A DNA stretch of 64,000 bases from Saururus chinensis (Eukaryota; Streptophyta; Magnoliopsida; Piperales; Saururaceae), in the NCBI GenBank assembly GCA_035235625.1, contig CP141148.1:13229659-13293658 (forward strand), read 5' to 3'. Numbering within the stretch: position 1 is the stretch's first letter; every line of letters begins with the position of its first letter. Shown here piece after piece: positions 12,581-24,736 of the stretch. The notes beneath the pieces are model-generated. The model had not been told where the DNA came from. It saw only the letters and a program-made list of their open reading frames with translations, and searched no databases. The position numbers and the translations under genes are program-made.

Positions 12581-15500
12581 GATTTTTTATAAGCTTAGGT
12601 GACAAAAGGTAAGAATTGAAGCATCAGAATATTTGTGGGTCCATATAATTTTTCACAAATTTCACAATATAATTAGCTCTTGTCTTTAACTAAACCTTGC
12701 CTTCTAGGTCAAAATTTATCTGTGAAGCTTGAGTTAATTAACAAGAAGTTGAATTATAGTTTTTTCAGTGCTGTTCTCTTAGCATTTATGTAGACGATGT
12801 GCCTAGTGGATGTTAGATAGCTGGTGTAATGTGCAAATGTTGATAAATTATATATATATATATATATATATTAAAAGTTTTTAACAATTATTTTATAAAA
12901 AGAATAATTGTTAGATTTCATGATATTAAGGGTGTCATCTTTTTGTGTTACTGATGTGTTTGCATTATCGATTAAATTATCTGTTTTTCACATCAACATT
13001 GCAGATTTGCAGGCAATATTCCTCCATCATAAGTATTTTTCCATCATATTTTAGCATTTTTACTTTTTAGTTGAAGTGGTTAATAAAAAATTCCGTTGAT
13101 TGTTATACAGCTCACATGCTGTCCTGGAAATCACTGTGAAGAGAAAACAAAGAAATCAATTCCGAAGTCAAATATTGCGTGGAAAACTTGCACTAGTTGA
13201 CCTTGCTGGAAGGTGGGTGATGTACTTCTCACATATTTACAACATTATTTTTCATGTATTATTCCAGAAATATGTAACTGACATAATTATTGTAGTGAGA
13301 GAGCTTCTGAAACAAACAGTGGGGGCCAAAAGCTAAGAGATGGGGCCAATATTAATCGATCGCTTCTTGCTTTGGCAAATTGCATTAACGCACTGGGGAA
13401 GCAACATAAGAAGGGTCTGGCATATGTTCCTTACCGGAATAGGTACTTGTTTCATTACTGGTGCATGATATATTTCTGCAAAGTATTGCCTTTTCAGATC
13501 TACTGTTTCTCTTGTGCAGCAAGCTGACACGAATTCTTAAAGATGGTCTTAGTGGAAACTCACAAACAATTATGGTTGCCACAATATCACCTGCTGATGA
13601 TCAGTACCATCACACTGTAAATACCCTGAAATATGCGGATCGAGCAAAGGAGATCAAAACACATGTTCAGGTGCAGTATTTTTAGCTATGTTTATTCCTA
13701 AATGTCTGACATTATTGAATAGTTATGTTATGCATATTCCAAATTGCGATTTTATGATTCTCTGGTCATTTACAAGGGTGGGATATTACAACTCCCACAT
13801 TGCCAGAGTTCATATTATTTTTTATGTTTTTTTTTCAGTTACTTTGTATTTGACTTGCACACGGTGTAAATAATAATCTTTGTTGTTTCACTTCAGTTAT
13901 AAAGTTGTTTGTCCTGTAGATATAGGACTTTATGAGCATTTTTGCCTTTTATAGCATTTTTTTGAATAAATGGCAGAAAAATATTGGCACTGTTGATAAT
14001 CACGTTGGAGACTATCAGAAAATGATTGAAAATCTTCAGGTAAGCTACTGAAAGATTATTTCCGTTGCATGTAACACCTTCACAGTGAAATTATACTAAA
14101 TTTAGCTTTTATCTGTGTCATCAGATGGAGATCTGCCGATTGAAGAGTGAACTTGCAGAAAAGGAGTCACAGCTAAGCATCAAGCCTCCTGATAAAACAC
14201 TCGATGATGAGATGTCTTGGTTGAATGTTTTGAGTCAAAAGACCAGTGAGAATGTTCAGGATCGTATAAACCTACAGAAGGCTTTGTTTGAACTAGAAGA
14301 AACTAATGTTCATAATCGGATTGAGCTCCAACGTTTGGATGATGCTATTGCCCAACAACAGGTTAGTTACATTCAATTCGTGGTTATTCCATGATATTAG
14401 CTTATACTATAAACAAATATGTCCCATCAACTTTGTTCAAATTTTACAAATGATAACAGGCATGACAAGGTTTTCATATTGAGGGTTAGAACAGACTAGA
14501 CTATGCCTGTAATGTTTCAGAGAGTATGTTCGTCTTTGGATCCATGTCAAAATGGGCCCTAAACAACTGTGTGTACTGTGATGCTTCTGATGTTAATGTG
14601 TAAATTTTGTGAAAATGTTCAACCATGTTGATTGGATTTTTTTCAAATTTTTTTTCTGTGCAGCTGCAGCTGCAGCTGCATCTGCATTTTTTTTTTCTCA
14701 AAACAAACACAGCTCTCGATCTGGATTTTAATTAGCTAATCTGACATCAATTCTTTTCCAGGCAATTGAGAAAGATGGCACAGTTGTTCAGGCTTTAAGA
14801 TCAAGAAGGCAAGTTATTCTTGATAATATTCGAGACAATGATGAAGCTGGAGCAAACTACAAGAAGGTGCAATCTTTGTCCATTGGTCATGTAGTGCATG
14901 ATTTGAAGTTAACAGTTGTAGACAAAGGATGTTATAATGCAAAAGCACTTAATTTTTTTATCTGTTGTCCAGGAGATTGAAATGAATGAGAAGCACCGGT
15001 GCCAACTTCAACAAATGATTGATGAAGCAATAAGTAACAATGGTAACAAAACATACCTGCGAATTCTCAGTCAGTATCGATTACTGGTAAGGAAAAAATT
15101 ATGGTGTGACTAATGAGATTATAATTTTTCCATTTCTATCAAAAATAGAATACAGGGGAGAATGTGAGAAATTTTGGGAAAATTGAAGAAAAGAATTCCT
15201 GTCTGGTGATGGTATTCCAGTATAATTATTTAGCCTACTGTTGGCATATTTAAAGGATGTTTACTTTTGATAATATATATTTGAAATTACTTGTTATGAA
15301 AATTTGTGGCTCTTAACAATTGCAGGGAATGGCCAATTCAGAGCTCCAGATTGAAATGGCAATACGTGATCAAGTCATAAACAGTCAAAGAGAAGCACAA
15401 CAAAACCTGTGGAATGTCATCATGGCGCTAGGGCTTGACCGAAAGCAGATAATTGATCTGGCTTCTAAACAGGGTATAACAATTGAAGATCTGAATGCTC

Positions 15501-16377
15501 CTCGCTGTGCATTGTTCAGCACAAAGTCATCTGTAAACCAGACTTTTTCCAGATTTTCTTCATTATGTTCTTGTTCTGGAACACATGGTCCTGCTAATTT
15601 GTCCCCCAGATGTGCGTCTCACCACCATCAAGGCTTTAGATCCATTGCATGTTTTAGTCGTCAGTGGGATGGTCGTTCAGTCTGCAGGGAAGAACACCAT
15701 AGCACCTATTTCATGCTCTCTCATGACCACACTCCATCATATTTGAGTAGTAATAGAAGAAATGACCTTTGGTCAAGTGACCGACCAGTTCCTTACTTCA
15801 ACCCGGAAATGAGAACTCCTCAATCATGCCTGTCAACTACTTCCTTCCGTGAAGGTGTCCAACAGCAGCTGGTATGTATCTGTACTTCCCAAATTTATCT
15901 TGTTCCAGATAGGTTATATACCTACTAGATGTCCGTGTGTGAACCTTCATACACCTAGTAGATATCCATACTGGAGGCATCTCTTTATTTGGACCTCCAT
16001 TTGAAGTACTGAGACAGTGTCTTCAATCATCAATTGTAGTTTTGTCTTATGTATCTCACAATGCTCCTTGTGATTATTCGGGCTCCTGAATGATAAATGC
16101 CCATGCTGTCTTCTACTGGATACAGGGTACATGGAATCCAAATGGAAGCAGTCAAGGTAGCTCGCAGACGATGAGCACTAGTGGGCCAATCAGACTTCCA
16201 TACGGAAGTTCTTCAGACCTCGGTTTGAATGTACCTAATTCTCATCATCTTATGTATAACCCTTTGTCAGGTTCTCCAAATGTTTCCTGTTTCCAGTCTC
16301 CATATCCAAGAACTTCCTCAGTGACCTTCAATTCTCATGGTCCTGATTACACAGGAAATCAATCCAAGTTTTTATAG
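9376..16377 (+). CDS. KIN8B: Kinesin-8 motor protein, KIN-8B type (16 exons)
   Basis: Plus-end microtubule motor of the kinesin-8 family, ATP-driven and cytoskeletal. Exons: 9376-9423, 9522-9599, 9707-9823, 10223-10311, 10832-10976, 11086-11181, 12444-12535, 13111-13212, 13296-13442, 13520-13670, 13977-14039, 14125-14361, 14762-14866, 14973-15086, 15326-15871, 16126-16377. All junctions are GT-AG and keep phase, giving 793 residues, close to Arabidopsis KIN8B. The motor spans about 17-355. It contains the kinesin-8 loop-2 signature [11 protein letters not shown] (55-65), P-loop GSTGSGKT (107-114), switch I NVTSSRSH (217-224), switch II LVDLAGSE (250-257) and the microtubule-binding [20 protein letters not shown] (299-318). 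A predicted coiled-coil region (356-560) and a Ser/Pro-rich tail follow. The start MPSIRAPA matches the family. No lesion is seen. Intron 4 carries a decoy acceptor. The KIN-8B rather than KIN-8A assignment is from remembered family sequence, not a search. Confidence 0.95.
10312..10831 (+). other. Kinesin intron 4 with a decoy acceptor
   Basis: This intron splits the P-loop serine codon (phase 2). The used acceptor ends at 10831. A second acceptor at 10740, with a longer pyrimidine tract, is followed by a degenerate echo of the exon 5 start. Using it would hit a TAG after about ten codons. Confidence 0.55.
11182..12443 (+). other. Kinesin intron 6 (1262 bp)
   Basis: The longest intron of the gene. 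It is AT-rich, and no nested element or open frame with recognisable content was seen. Confidence 0.7.
12549..12580. repeat. Compound microsatellite (CT)n(AT)n
   Basis: About eight CT units run directly into about eight AT units, 13 bases after the donor of exon 7. A second TA run lies at 12848-12871 in the same intron (12536-13110). Confidence 0.85.
13671..13976 (+). other. Kinesin intron 10
   Basis: 306 bp, AT-rich. It contains a long pyrimidine tract well upstream of the acceptor at 13976. Nothing else is seen. Confidence 0.7.
14362..14761 (+). other. Kinesin intron 12 with a GCAGCT run
   Basis: Between about 14661 and 14688 the intron carries a GCAGCT repeat (about three units) followed by poly-T. 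The repeat supplies several AG acceptor-like dinucleotides about 80-100 bp before the true acceptor at 14761. Confidence 0.6.
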
Positions 16378-17867
16378 CTGTTGGTTTCTTTTTCCTGTTT
16401 CATGTTACATATAATGTTCATAGCTAAATGCAGCATAGATTTTTGTCATTTGTACATGGGTAAGCTTGCTGCATATTTCATCGACATTTAGTGTTGTAGG
16501 CTTGTAGCTAAGATTTATCCCATGTAGATAATGGTTATAGAGTAGTATAGGCTCAGTGCTTGCACACCAAGATAAGTGTTTTTTCAAGTGTTATACTAAA
16601 TTTTGTGCAAATAACTATTTTCCTCCTAGGAGCTGGGCATGAAATATAAAATTCTAGCTAAAATGTTTTTTTATTATTAATAGATAAGCCTAACTGAATA
16701 ATCGATCCTTGTGTAGGTCCTGTATTTATATGTTAAGTGCCACATACTGTAATCAGCTAGAGGCTAGCTTTAAAGATTGATTCTACCGATTTTAGAATTC
16801 TTATGTCTAAAAAAATGAAGATCAAGATGAAAAGCTAATACTTGTTCTTCTCTAGGCATCTTGAGAATCCAAAATTTTCTTTTGACTGCTCATTATTGTC
16901 ATTAAATAACTAAATAAATTAGTATTTGACCTGCATATATGGTGCATTTCAATTAGCCAGGTACATCATAATCGTGTCCTTTGGCGTTGTGGTAATGCTC
17001 GTATAGTGGCTAGTTACTGTTGATATTACTTTGAACTTTAAATGAAGTTTAAACAGTTTATGCTATAGTAGTTTGTTCTGTATAAACTTTGGTGATTATA
17101 ACTCAATCTGGCCAGATGTTAACAACATATTGTGTTGCAGTAGATCCTATTGCGTGTGTTCCTATGGTAAAGGCTCCTATATTTTGTTTTTGGTTTGTGT
17201 TGCGTTGGCCTATGTCATGGCAGGCCAATCTTTTGATTTGACAATATTAAGCTGACTGGCTGATTGATAGGATCAATCTTCTGCCCATTTATGAATTACA
17301 ATTCTTTGAAATATGAAAAGTTCAAGGCTGCACTTCCCAATTCCTATATACTTTCTGAGCCCATATACTTTCAACTTAGAGGTTGTTTAGTTATTGAATT
17401 AGCCTTGATTGTGCCTCAGTTATGCCCCACTTTTGCCTTGTTTGTATTGGGTGGTGAATTGTTATGAAATTGAAAATTCTAATTCCATTCAGTTTCTGTC
17501 CCTGATTTGGACATTCAACAGATTTCATTAATTATGCCTTTGATTCTGTTTTATACTAATTCTGCTTTTCACCATTATTGTTGACTTTTAACCACATTAG
17601 GAAGCCATAGTGGATTATTCCATTCTACGAAATCATACAATTTTACTATCAAACTTAATTTCGATTTCGATTCTATAGCCATTGCTTGTATTAATTTTAA
17701 TAAATCTACATTTTAATTGTATTCTAATTTAATTAGAAAGATTGCATACGCATTGCAATTGTAAATGTAGATTAGATAATAAAATAAAATATATTAGAAA
17801 TAAAGTAATATTAAATGAAGATCTACCTTATATAGTTTTAATATATACTTTTAAGATCATAATGATT

Positions 17868-17873
<6 letters not shown>
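16378..17873. other. 3' flank of the kinesin gene, no gene identified
   Basis: The kinesin stop TAG is at 16375-16377. The sequence after it is AT-rich, with no long open frame and no clear AATAAA close to the stop. The 3'-UTR end cannot be placed from sequence alone. Confidence 0.45.

Positions 17874-17945
<72 letters not shown>
17874..17945. repeat. (TA)n microsatellite, about 36 units
   Basis: An uninterrupted TA dinucleotide run of about 72 bases. It generates a meaningless poly-Tyr/Ile open frame. Confidence 0.97.
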
Positions 17946-17947
<2 letters not shown>

Positions 17948-17971
17948 TATTATATTAATTTAAATACATTT

Positions 17972-18545
17972 GTAGTAGGCAACTGAGAGTATAAATCTTA
18001 TATGTTAACAAAGGCAATGGTGTTGAAGGACTTCACATCGTGGAATGTGCTCTTTATTTTTATGATTAGTTTGGTGGGTCTTATTTCATAGAAATCATCA
18101 AGAGTTTTTCAATAGCATAAAAAATACATGAATTTGAACGTGTAAAATATAAGAAAAAATATAATTCAAATTCACTTGTGGTAAGCAACTGAGAGTCTAA
18201 ATCTTAGATGCTAGATATTATGTTATAAGTCAGTAAAGGAAATATTATTGAAGGACTTTTATATTGTAAAATGCATTATTTGTTTTTATGCCCAATTTAG
18301 CGGTGGTTTTATTGGATAGAGCTCATAAGGAGTTTTTCGGTAGCATAAAAATTACATGAATTTGAACATGTGTAAAATATAAGAAAAAATGTAAAACAAT
18401 ATTATCGAGAAATGTGTTGCAAGCATAGGTCCCATAAAAAAAGATCAAGAAGACATATTGGATCTCATTTGATAGAGTTCTTCATAACTTTTTAACAATA
18501 TGAAAAATGCTCAAATTTGAGTTTGAAAGTACAAAATATAACTTA
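17972..18545. repeat. Imperfect tandem duplication, about 206-bp period
   Basis: Two diverged copies start at about 17972 and 18178 (GGCAACTGAGAGT and AGCAACTGAGAGT). They share GAAGGACTT, the AGCATAAAAA-TACATGAATTTGAAC block and GTAAAATATAAG. A third, more diverged partial copy (about 18420-18545) has TAACAATATGAAAAATGC and ACAAAATATAAC in the matching places. Confidence 0.7.
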
Positions 18546-19119
18546 ACAAAGTTGAAACTAACATAAAGTAAAAAAAGTATTGGCCTATGTCATATCAGCA
18601 ATTAGTATTTGCTTGATAGATGGTAGTTATCTAAAAGAATCTACAAAAATTAATTTTATTAGAATATATTCAAATAACATACTAATTCAAACTTGTGTTA
18701 AAGGGCGTGATGATATATATAAAACATGGGTAAAATAAATTAAGGGTAAAAAAGTTCAAGAAAAAAATCTATTGTCACCCAATTTACTTTATATAGTAAT
18801 GTGATATCTAAACAGCCCTTGAGTAAGAAAGAGGTGCAAGCTAAGATTCGAATTAAATCGAGAGAAAAGTAGTGGAACTTTAGTCAGGGTTGTTCATAAA
18901 GTGTTTTGCTTGTTGATTGTGATTAAAAAATTTATTCTCACTCTCTCAGCTATTCATCAACTACACTACTAGTGGTTCTAGTTTAATAATTTATGTTTGC
19001 TCTCTTAGCTATGAAAGTTGAGGAGAACCTCTATATGCACAGGAGGGGAGGTGGGACATGTGAGAAACTGTTTTATTATGTGGGCACCTTCAATCTAATT
19101 AATTGAAGACAATGTTCGG
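18546..19119. other. AT-rich intergenic, no gene identified
   Basis: No coding, RNA or repeat structure was recognised beyond general AT-richness. Confidence 0.4.
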
Positions 19120-19450
19120 AGAGGCCAAGTGGGGGCAAAATACTTTTATGCTTTTGTGGCTTAGGCCTCTTAGTAGGGCCCTTTCTAAGCAGGAAGTATT
19201 TTCTATGCTCCCCATTGACATTGCGCCCAATGTAAGGAATACATGGGAGCCCTTAATATTTGAGATCGATGGTGCATTGACACTAACTTTTGTTGGCTTG
19301 TGTGTCATCAATCTCATGGATGAAAGGCTCCTATGTATTTTTTACGCTAGGTGCATTGGCAATGAGGAGCATTAAAAATGCTTCCTTCCAGGCAAGGCAT
19401 GCACAACCAAAAGAATGGTTTGTCACCCCCTCATTTAGGCTCCTCGTGTC
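19120..19450. repeat. Long imperfect inverted repeat (foldback)
   Basis: The reverse complement of about 19120-19272 aligns with about 19306-19450, leaving a loop of about 35 bases. The best part pairs 19190-19250 with 19323-19385, sharing GGCTCC.ATGTATT, .TTAC..T.GG.GCA and GGAGCAT..AAAAT.CTTCC. As a result the two strands encode similar peptides (GSHVFLTLGAMSMGSIENTS on minus, GSYVFFTLGALAMRSIKNAS on plus). This is an effect of the inverted repeat, not evidence of genes. It could be a MITE or an inverted duplication able to make a hairpin RNA. Confidence 0.7.
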
Positions 19451-20474
19451 ATTAGCTTTCCCCACCCCTAAGAGAGTAGAAACTTAAAATTTCCAGCTCA
19501 TCACCCTCTTTAACCTTTTGTTCCTTTTTGTGTCAATACATCTCACAAAGTCACTCCCCTACCCACCCACCTGCCTCGGCTTCCCATGAGCCTAGGCCTC
19601 ACCCTTACCACCTCCTCCTTGCTTCCAACTCACGTATCCTTTATAAGGTAGATTCTTGTAGTCCTAGTTTATGGAACCACCAATTAAGAGGGATATAGGA
19701 CAAGGGGGGTGTGTGGCAAATCATAGGGGTATGCTTCATGTAAACTTCAGTCTTATTTTGATAAGTGAGGCCCATTCATCAAAGGGTCAAAATTTTAACC
19801 TTTAACCAATCACAAATAACTAATGAGGTTAAATGAGTGAATCATAAATGGTGGAATGACTCCAAATTGAGTCAACTCTCATAATCAAGTGGGATCTTCA
19901 AATACTAATTGGTCCTCCTCCTTTTGTGACCTCCGTGGACTCAAATTTAAAAAATATAATCTCAATAGTTGATTTGAAGGTGAGATTTAATGGTATGATG
20001 AAGGGGTCCCACATGCCAGAAGGCTCAAAATTTGTTGCCCCCTATATTTTATGTTCTTCTTTTAACTCCCCCCCTTGTCTATCCTTCTACAATATTGATA
20101 AGAGCCACCGCATTTAAGAAACCAAGCTTATAGGAGCTCGCATGAGGTTGACCTTATGCTAAAATATGTCTATGTTAACCATCAATGGGTTAAGTTATTT
20201 AATAAAGAGGGCCATCAAATGATGATATGCTGCCCACTCATAGGGTAATTTCAGTTCAACTTAAGATTAAGGGGTTCATAACTTTTGAGCTCATTTTGAC
20301 ATGTGGCACCCTTCATCAAGGCATTCTAAGTTCACTTTCAAATCAATGGTTAAGATTGTATTTTTAATTTGAGATCCTAGAACTTTAAGATAGTGCAACA
20401 ACAATTGGAATTCCAAGATATACTCTGATGATGGAGCTTAACAAATTTTAGGACATTCCAATATGTGGGGCACA
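19451..20474. other. Intergenic, no gene identified
   Basis: No family motifs seen. Mildly C-rich at 19540-19640, otherwise AT-rich. Confidence 0.4.
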
Positions 20475-20557
20475 TGTGACAACCTTGATTTTGGTACGTT
20501 CTTTTTAACCAATAATATAATTTAAATATATTTTATTGATAGAGTACTATTTTAGAG

Positions 20558-20640
20558 TTAGTACCTAAAGAGTTATGGTAGAACGTTAGTACCTAAAGAG
20601 TTGTGGTACAATTTTAGTACCTAAAGAGTTGTGGTAGAAC
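20558..20640. repeat. 28-bp tandem repeat, three units
   Basis: Units at 20558, 20586 and 20614 share TTAGTACCTAAAGAGTT.TGG followed by TA and a variable four-base end. The third unit is one base short. Confidence 0.92.
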
Positions 20641-20894
20641 TCTAAAAGATGATCATAATGACTTTCGAATCATTTAAATTAGACTCGGAGCCGTAAGTAT
20701 TAATCATGGGAAGTGTGCTTCATAGGTGGGACCCATGGTGAAACTGCGGTAAAACCTATCCTTGAGTAGTCTTGTTTTGAAAGGTTTGTCGATACAAGTC
20801 CATCGGTACCAAGAATGCATAATTATGATTTATGGTTAAAAAGTTGTCAGTTTTAAATTTGAAAAAAAAAAAGAAAAAATATTATTTTTGGGTC

Positions 20895-21000
20895 GGCTGA
20901 TGCAAGCATTGCGTCAGCCGATGCAAGCCACGCGGGACCACACGCCATGTGTGGTTCCGCCACGCTGAACATGCCCAGTGCGCGACGTGTGTCACACACG
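20895..21000. repeat. Cluster of three GC-rich hairpins
   Basis: Hairpin 1 is 20895-20919 (11-bp stem, one mismatch, 3-nt loop). Hairpin 2 is 20932-20960 (13-bp stem, two mismatches, 3-nt loop). Dyad 3 is 20986-21000 (CGTGTGT-C-ACACACG). They sit in a GC-rich island inside AT-rich sequence. Confidence 0.7.
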
Positions 21001-22257
21001 CATCGTGCACCAATTTCACCGCATCGCCCTTTTTTTCAATGTAAACCGGAATTCCAAAGTAAACTTTCATTCTACCACGTGTTAAAATTTCTGACCCTTT
21101 GTTCTGAATCGTTTTAAGTCCAAATCAAGCTGTTCAAAAGGCATTTTCATCTAAATCAACTGTGTCAGACACTGTGACGGGCCAATTTTTCCATTGGAGC
21201 TCTCTAGAACCATGAATTTTCCACCCCAAATTTAAGGTAGGGGATCTTAAACTCTAGCTTATGCTCTACACGTATGCTTAACTTTTTATGCACTGTTTTC
21301 ATTCCATTATGCTTTTTTGCTTGAGTTTTCAGATGAAATACTAAACGTATGTCATGTTTTACCTACACAAAATTATGTTACAGTACATATATTTTTTGGA
21401 TAGTTTTGCGATTAAATTTAGAATTATATTTTGTGTAGATACCTACCGAGGAAAAAATTGGTATCTAGCGCGCACATAGGTGTGGAGTGTCATAGAAAAA
21501 CTCATACCTTCTGAGCTTCTTGTTTCCCAATGAACATTAGGAACAACACCATTCCGTATCACGGCTCTGGATTTATCATCATCAGACGAACTTGCGTTTT
21601 TCCTAATTATTTTTGAATTCGTTTCTGTAATACATTCAGTTTAGCAAAAATTATTACCATCATAAGTACTTTTACTTAGCATTAAATTAGATTTTAATTC
21701 CACTTACTGAGTATAAAAATACTCACCCACCTCCAAACTCTACAGGTAGTGAAATAAAACCAAAGGTGTTAGCTGAGGAATTTTCTACTTAACTTCCTTA
21801 AATGTTCTAGTTAAATTTTGTAATAATATGAGTTTTATGTAAATGCTTGTTATGCCTATATTTTTGCATTCTGATTGCCCTACAAACGGTGTATTTGGAC
21901 TGTCCTAATTTGCTGCTGTGTTGTTAAAATTATGTGTGTTATGTAAAATTTTGGTTGTGCATCAACTCCAGTTTGTTTTAAATTATTATATTTTATGTGT
22001 CGTTGTTTTTCTTTGATTCGTACTGATGGCCGTCACATTCGGTTTCACGTGTGATGTAACACGTGCCGAGCGGAATAATAATTATGCGTATTATGTCATA
22101 TATTATTTTATGACGGTCACCCCAGCACGTCTATTTAACTTCATCAAATTTTAACTCTAGATTTAGGGTTGAAATTTTGACCAACTTTGATGAGTGGGTT
22201 CCACTCAATTAAATCAGCCTAAACTTGGCAAGGACAATACCGATGTAATTTGCTATA

Positions 22258-22480
22258 GGGAAAATTATTTAAATAATATTAATTTTTTTTTACTAAAATA
22301 ACACACTTAAATATTTTTCAAAGTGGTGTTCTTTTTATCTAAGTGCCAGCCAAATGCTGGCACCTGCGTGACTTTTTTTTTTTGAAATCCCAGTCCTTTG
22401 TAAATCTCAAGCCCACGCTCGTGCTTCAAGTAGATTTCATCTTTTGGAAGGACGAAATCAGACCTGATTCCCAGCCCTAG
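22258..22480. repeat. Dispersed repeat copy 1
   Basis: It shares GGGAAAATTAT.TAAATAAT.TTAA, then AC.AAAATA.CA and GTGGTGTTC-TTTTT, with 60502-60700. It contains a perfect hairpin (22343-22350 with 22356-22363, GTGCCAGC/GCTGGCAC) and GATTTCATC ... GACGAAATC (22433-22459). Confidence 0.6.
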
Positions 22481-22810
22481 CAACAATCTTTAAAACACTA
22501 TGCCATATATGTATTTTTATGCTCTTATCTCACCTCTAATTACTCTTTTGATTAAGGTAAACAAACATCAATAACTAAAAGACTAGTTTTCTCTAAAAAT
22601 ATTAGAGAAACTCTACACTAGTTCTCTAAGATTTTTATGTATTTTTTTTCTCCTTTCACTTTTCTAACCCCTTTTATAGACTCCCCAAGTCAAAAATGAA
22701 GTTTCCCTCAACTAGAAATCTAAATTAACCCAAAAATAAAATCTAATTTATGCAATTCTGTTTGACAGTGATCAATTGTTTCCTTGTTCTGTACACAAAC
22801 TGTTCATAAT

Positions 22811-22910
22811 AATCAATCGGTTCACCAAGCGATTGATTTCAATCATCTCAAATAAATTTTTTGTACAAACTTTTAATATGTCGATCGATCATACCAAGCT
22901 AGCGATCGTT
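22811..22910. promoter_or_regulatory. Paired palindromic motifs (old LTR copy)
   Basis: AATCAATCG/CGATTGATT (22811-22819 with 22830-22838) and TCGATCGA (22881-22888) with CGATCG (22903-22908), the latter pair 21 bp centre to centre. They lie 140-240 bp upstream of a minus-strand TATA-like site. Confidence 0.45.
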
Positions 22911-24736
22911 TGGTTATAAATTGAGGAGAACTTAGAAAGACATTCAAGGTTGATTGATCGATTTAATCACAATATCACCTATAGTCTCTTTGACCCTAAA
23001 GTGTGGGAATGAGATATGTGTGCATGTTTTTACCTATAAAAAACCAATTTGGGTCTTCCTTTTGCTCCATCTTTCGAATATGATCTTCAGACTTATCATG
23101 ATTTAAAACTACACACATATAAGACATTTTTTTATCAAAGAGATATGCTAATACATGACATATGAACACATATATTCTTACAATATCCCCTTTTGTCTAT
23201 TTCATTACAAAAAACTACAACCTATCAATCTAAAAAAAAATTACAACTATTAGTGCATACTTAGATTTCGACAGATTATCCAACAATGACAATAACTGTC
23301 CCCCTTAATCTATACCTCATAAATCCTAATGTAGTATAGTCTTCAACTTGTAATTAACCTACACATCACAAACAACAATACATTATTCCAAGAAATAAGT
23401 AAATACAAAATTCAATTGTTCTAGTAAGTATAAGATTAAGCAAGTTTTAACCAAAATATGAATTTTATCTTTTAATAATTAACTCAAATATTCTTTTTCA
23501 AGCTCTTTGTTATCTTTCTTCTCATAACCTAAATTTCTCCCCCTTATTGTCTTAGATTGACAAAGGTTAAATGAGATAATAAAGACAAAAAATAACAGAA
23601 AAATTTGAGATTTCAATTCAAAACCACATTAAAAATCAATTTCAAGGAGATTCAAAATGTTAAAAAATCAATTTGAAATCAAAGCGTGTTTAACATCTTA
23701 TAGCAATACCATTAGTTAACACACTAAGTGTTATCATTATGCACTATTTGTTTTTCATGTAATCATAACATCATTGCATTATCAACTTCTGTAAAAATCA
23801 TAATTCTAAGTTCCAAGCCTCATAATAGTAAGATATGCTAAAGTTTTTTACATCAAATCCAAGAATATACTATGATCAATCAAAATGACTTCTAGATATC
23901 ACTAGATACTATAGTAAAAAATAACTTTTCCCTTCTACTACTTTGGCAAACAAGCCCATTGAGAAACTTGGTTCATGCTTGCATCCATATGATCATTGAT
24001 TTACATCGAATAAGAAAGATTTACAAACATCAATACAATATTTGTGTTTCTTTTTTTTCTTTCTATTTGCACTTCTCCTTTTTCAATAATTTTAGCTTTT
24101 TTTGTCTTTTTCAAATTTTGGGCTTTCATTGGTTTTTTCTTAGTTTTTTCTGATCTGCCACTTTTTCATTTTTACATGCTACGACTTTTTCGGTGTCAAG
24201 GTAATAGCATCTTTCACACTAACACAATTCATATATGTAGGCAGCCCTATGAGAGTTTAGTATCTACTAGATGAGGATAATGGATCACTAGATTGCTTCT
24301 AACCATCGTACTTTTGCAAGTAAGCAATGATAGTTCTAGGGGTTGTTTGTGTGTTAAGTTTTTTAGAGGCAAAAGTAGAAATTGAGGTAGAATTTCCCAA
24401 TAATGGACCACCGAATCAGAATTACGTTTGGTGATGGAAGTTTTTAGAATGAATTCAGATGTGCATCAAACCCATTTTTAAAACTTTAAACTAATATAAC
24501 TCTCTCCCAAACTCAGATATGCATGTTCTTGGTACTATTGCGCTCTTAATTGAGCCCTATCAAATAAAATCACAAGGGTAGGTAATTTTGAATTTTTAAA
24601 GTGGGCCCCACGTATACAACCTTCTTCTTAAGGCTCAAATTGATATGAGAGGTAACCGTTGAAAAATAATGGAATTTGTAAATTCAAAAGGGGGGCTAGG
24701 AGCAAAAATTGATGGCATCACTTCACAAGGTGATTC

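Larger units (their letters stand above)
20475..22037 (+). mobile_element. Candidate solo LTR, about 1.6 kb
   Basis: The segment begins TGTGACAACC and ends CCGTCACA. It contains a GC-rich hairpin cluster and the block CTTACTGAGTATAAAAATACTCACCCACC followed by CTACAGGTAG near 21700-21750, a layout common in plant Ty3/gypsy LTRs. Flanking five-base strings do not match (GCACA against TTCGG), so one or both ends may be wrong. Confidence is limited for that reason. Confidence 0.4.
22038..24736. mobile_element. Old LTR retroelement debris
   Basis: No protein is readable. From about 22490 the layout (minus-strand TATA-like TTTTATAG near 22670, paired CGATCGAT-type palindromes at 22811-22910, then TTTGACCCTAAAGTGTGGGA and a CCCCTTTTGTCTATTTC block near 23190) parallels 28840-29660. 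This suggests two diverged copies of one LTR family on the minus strand. The last five bases, GATTC, are the left target duplication of the next element. Confidence 0.4.

Noticed and set aside
17742..17963. 73-codon frame ending in alternating Tyr and Ile
   Set aside because: Translation of the TA microsatellite.
19099..19487. Similar peptides predicted on opposite strands
   Set aside because: Explained by the inverted repeat. No start, splice or domain evidence for a protein.
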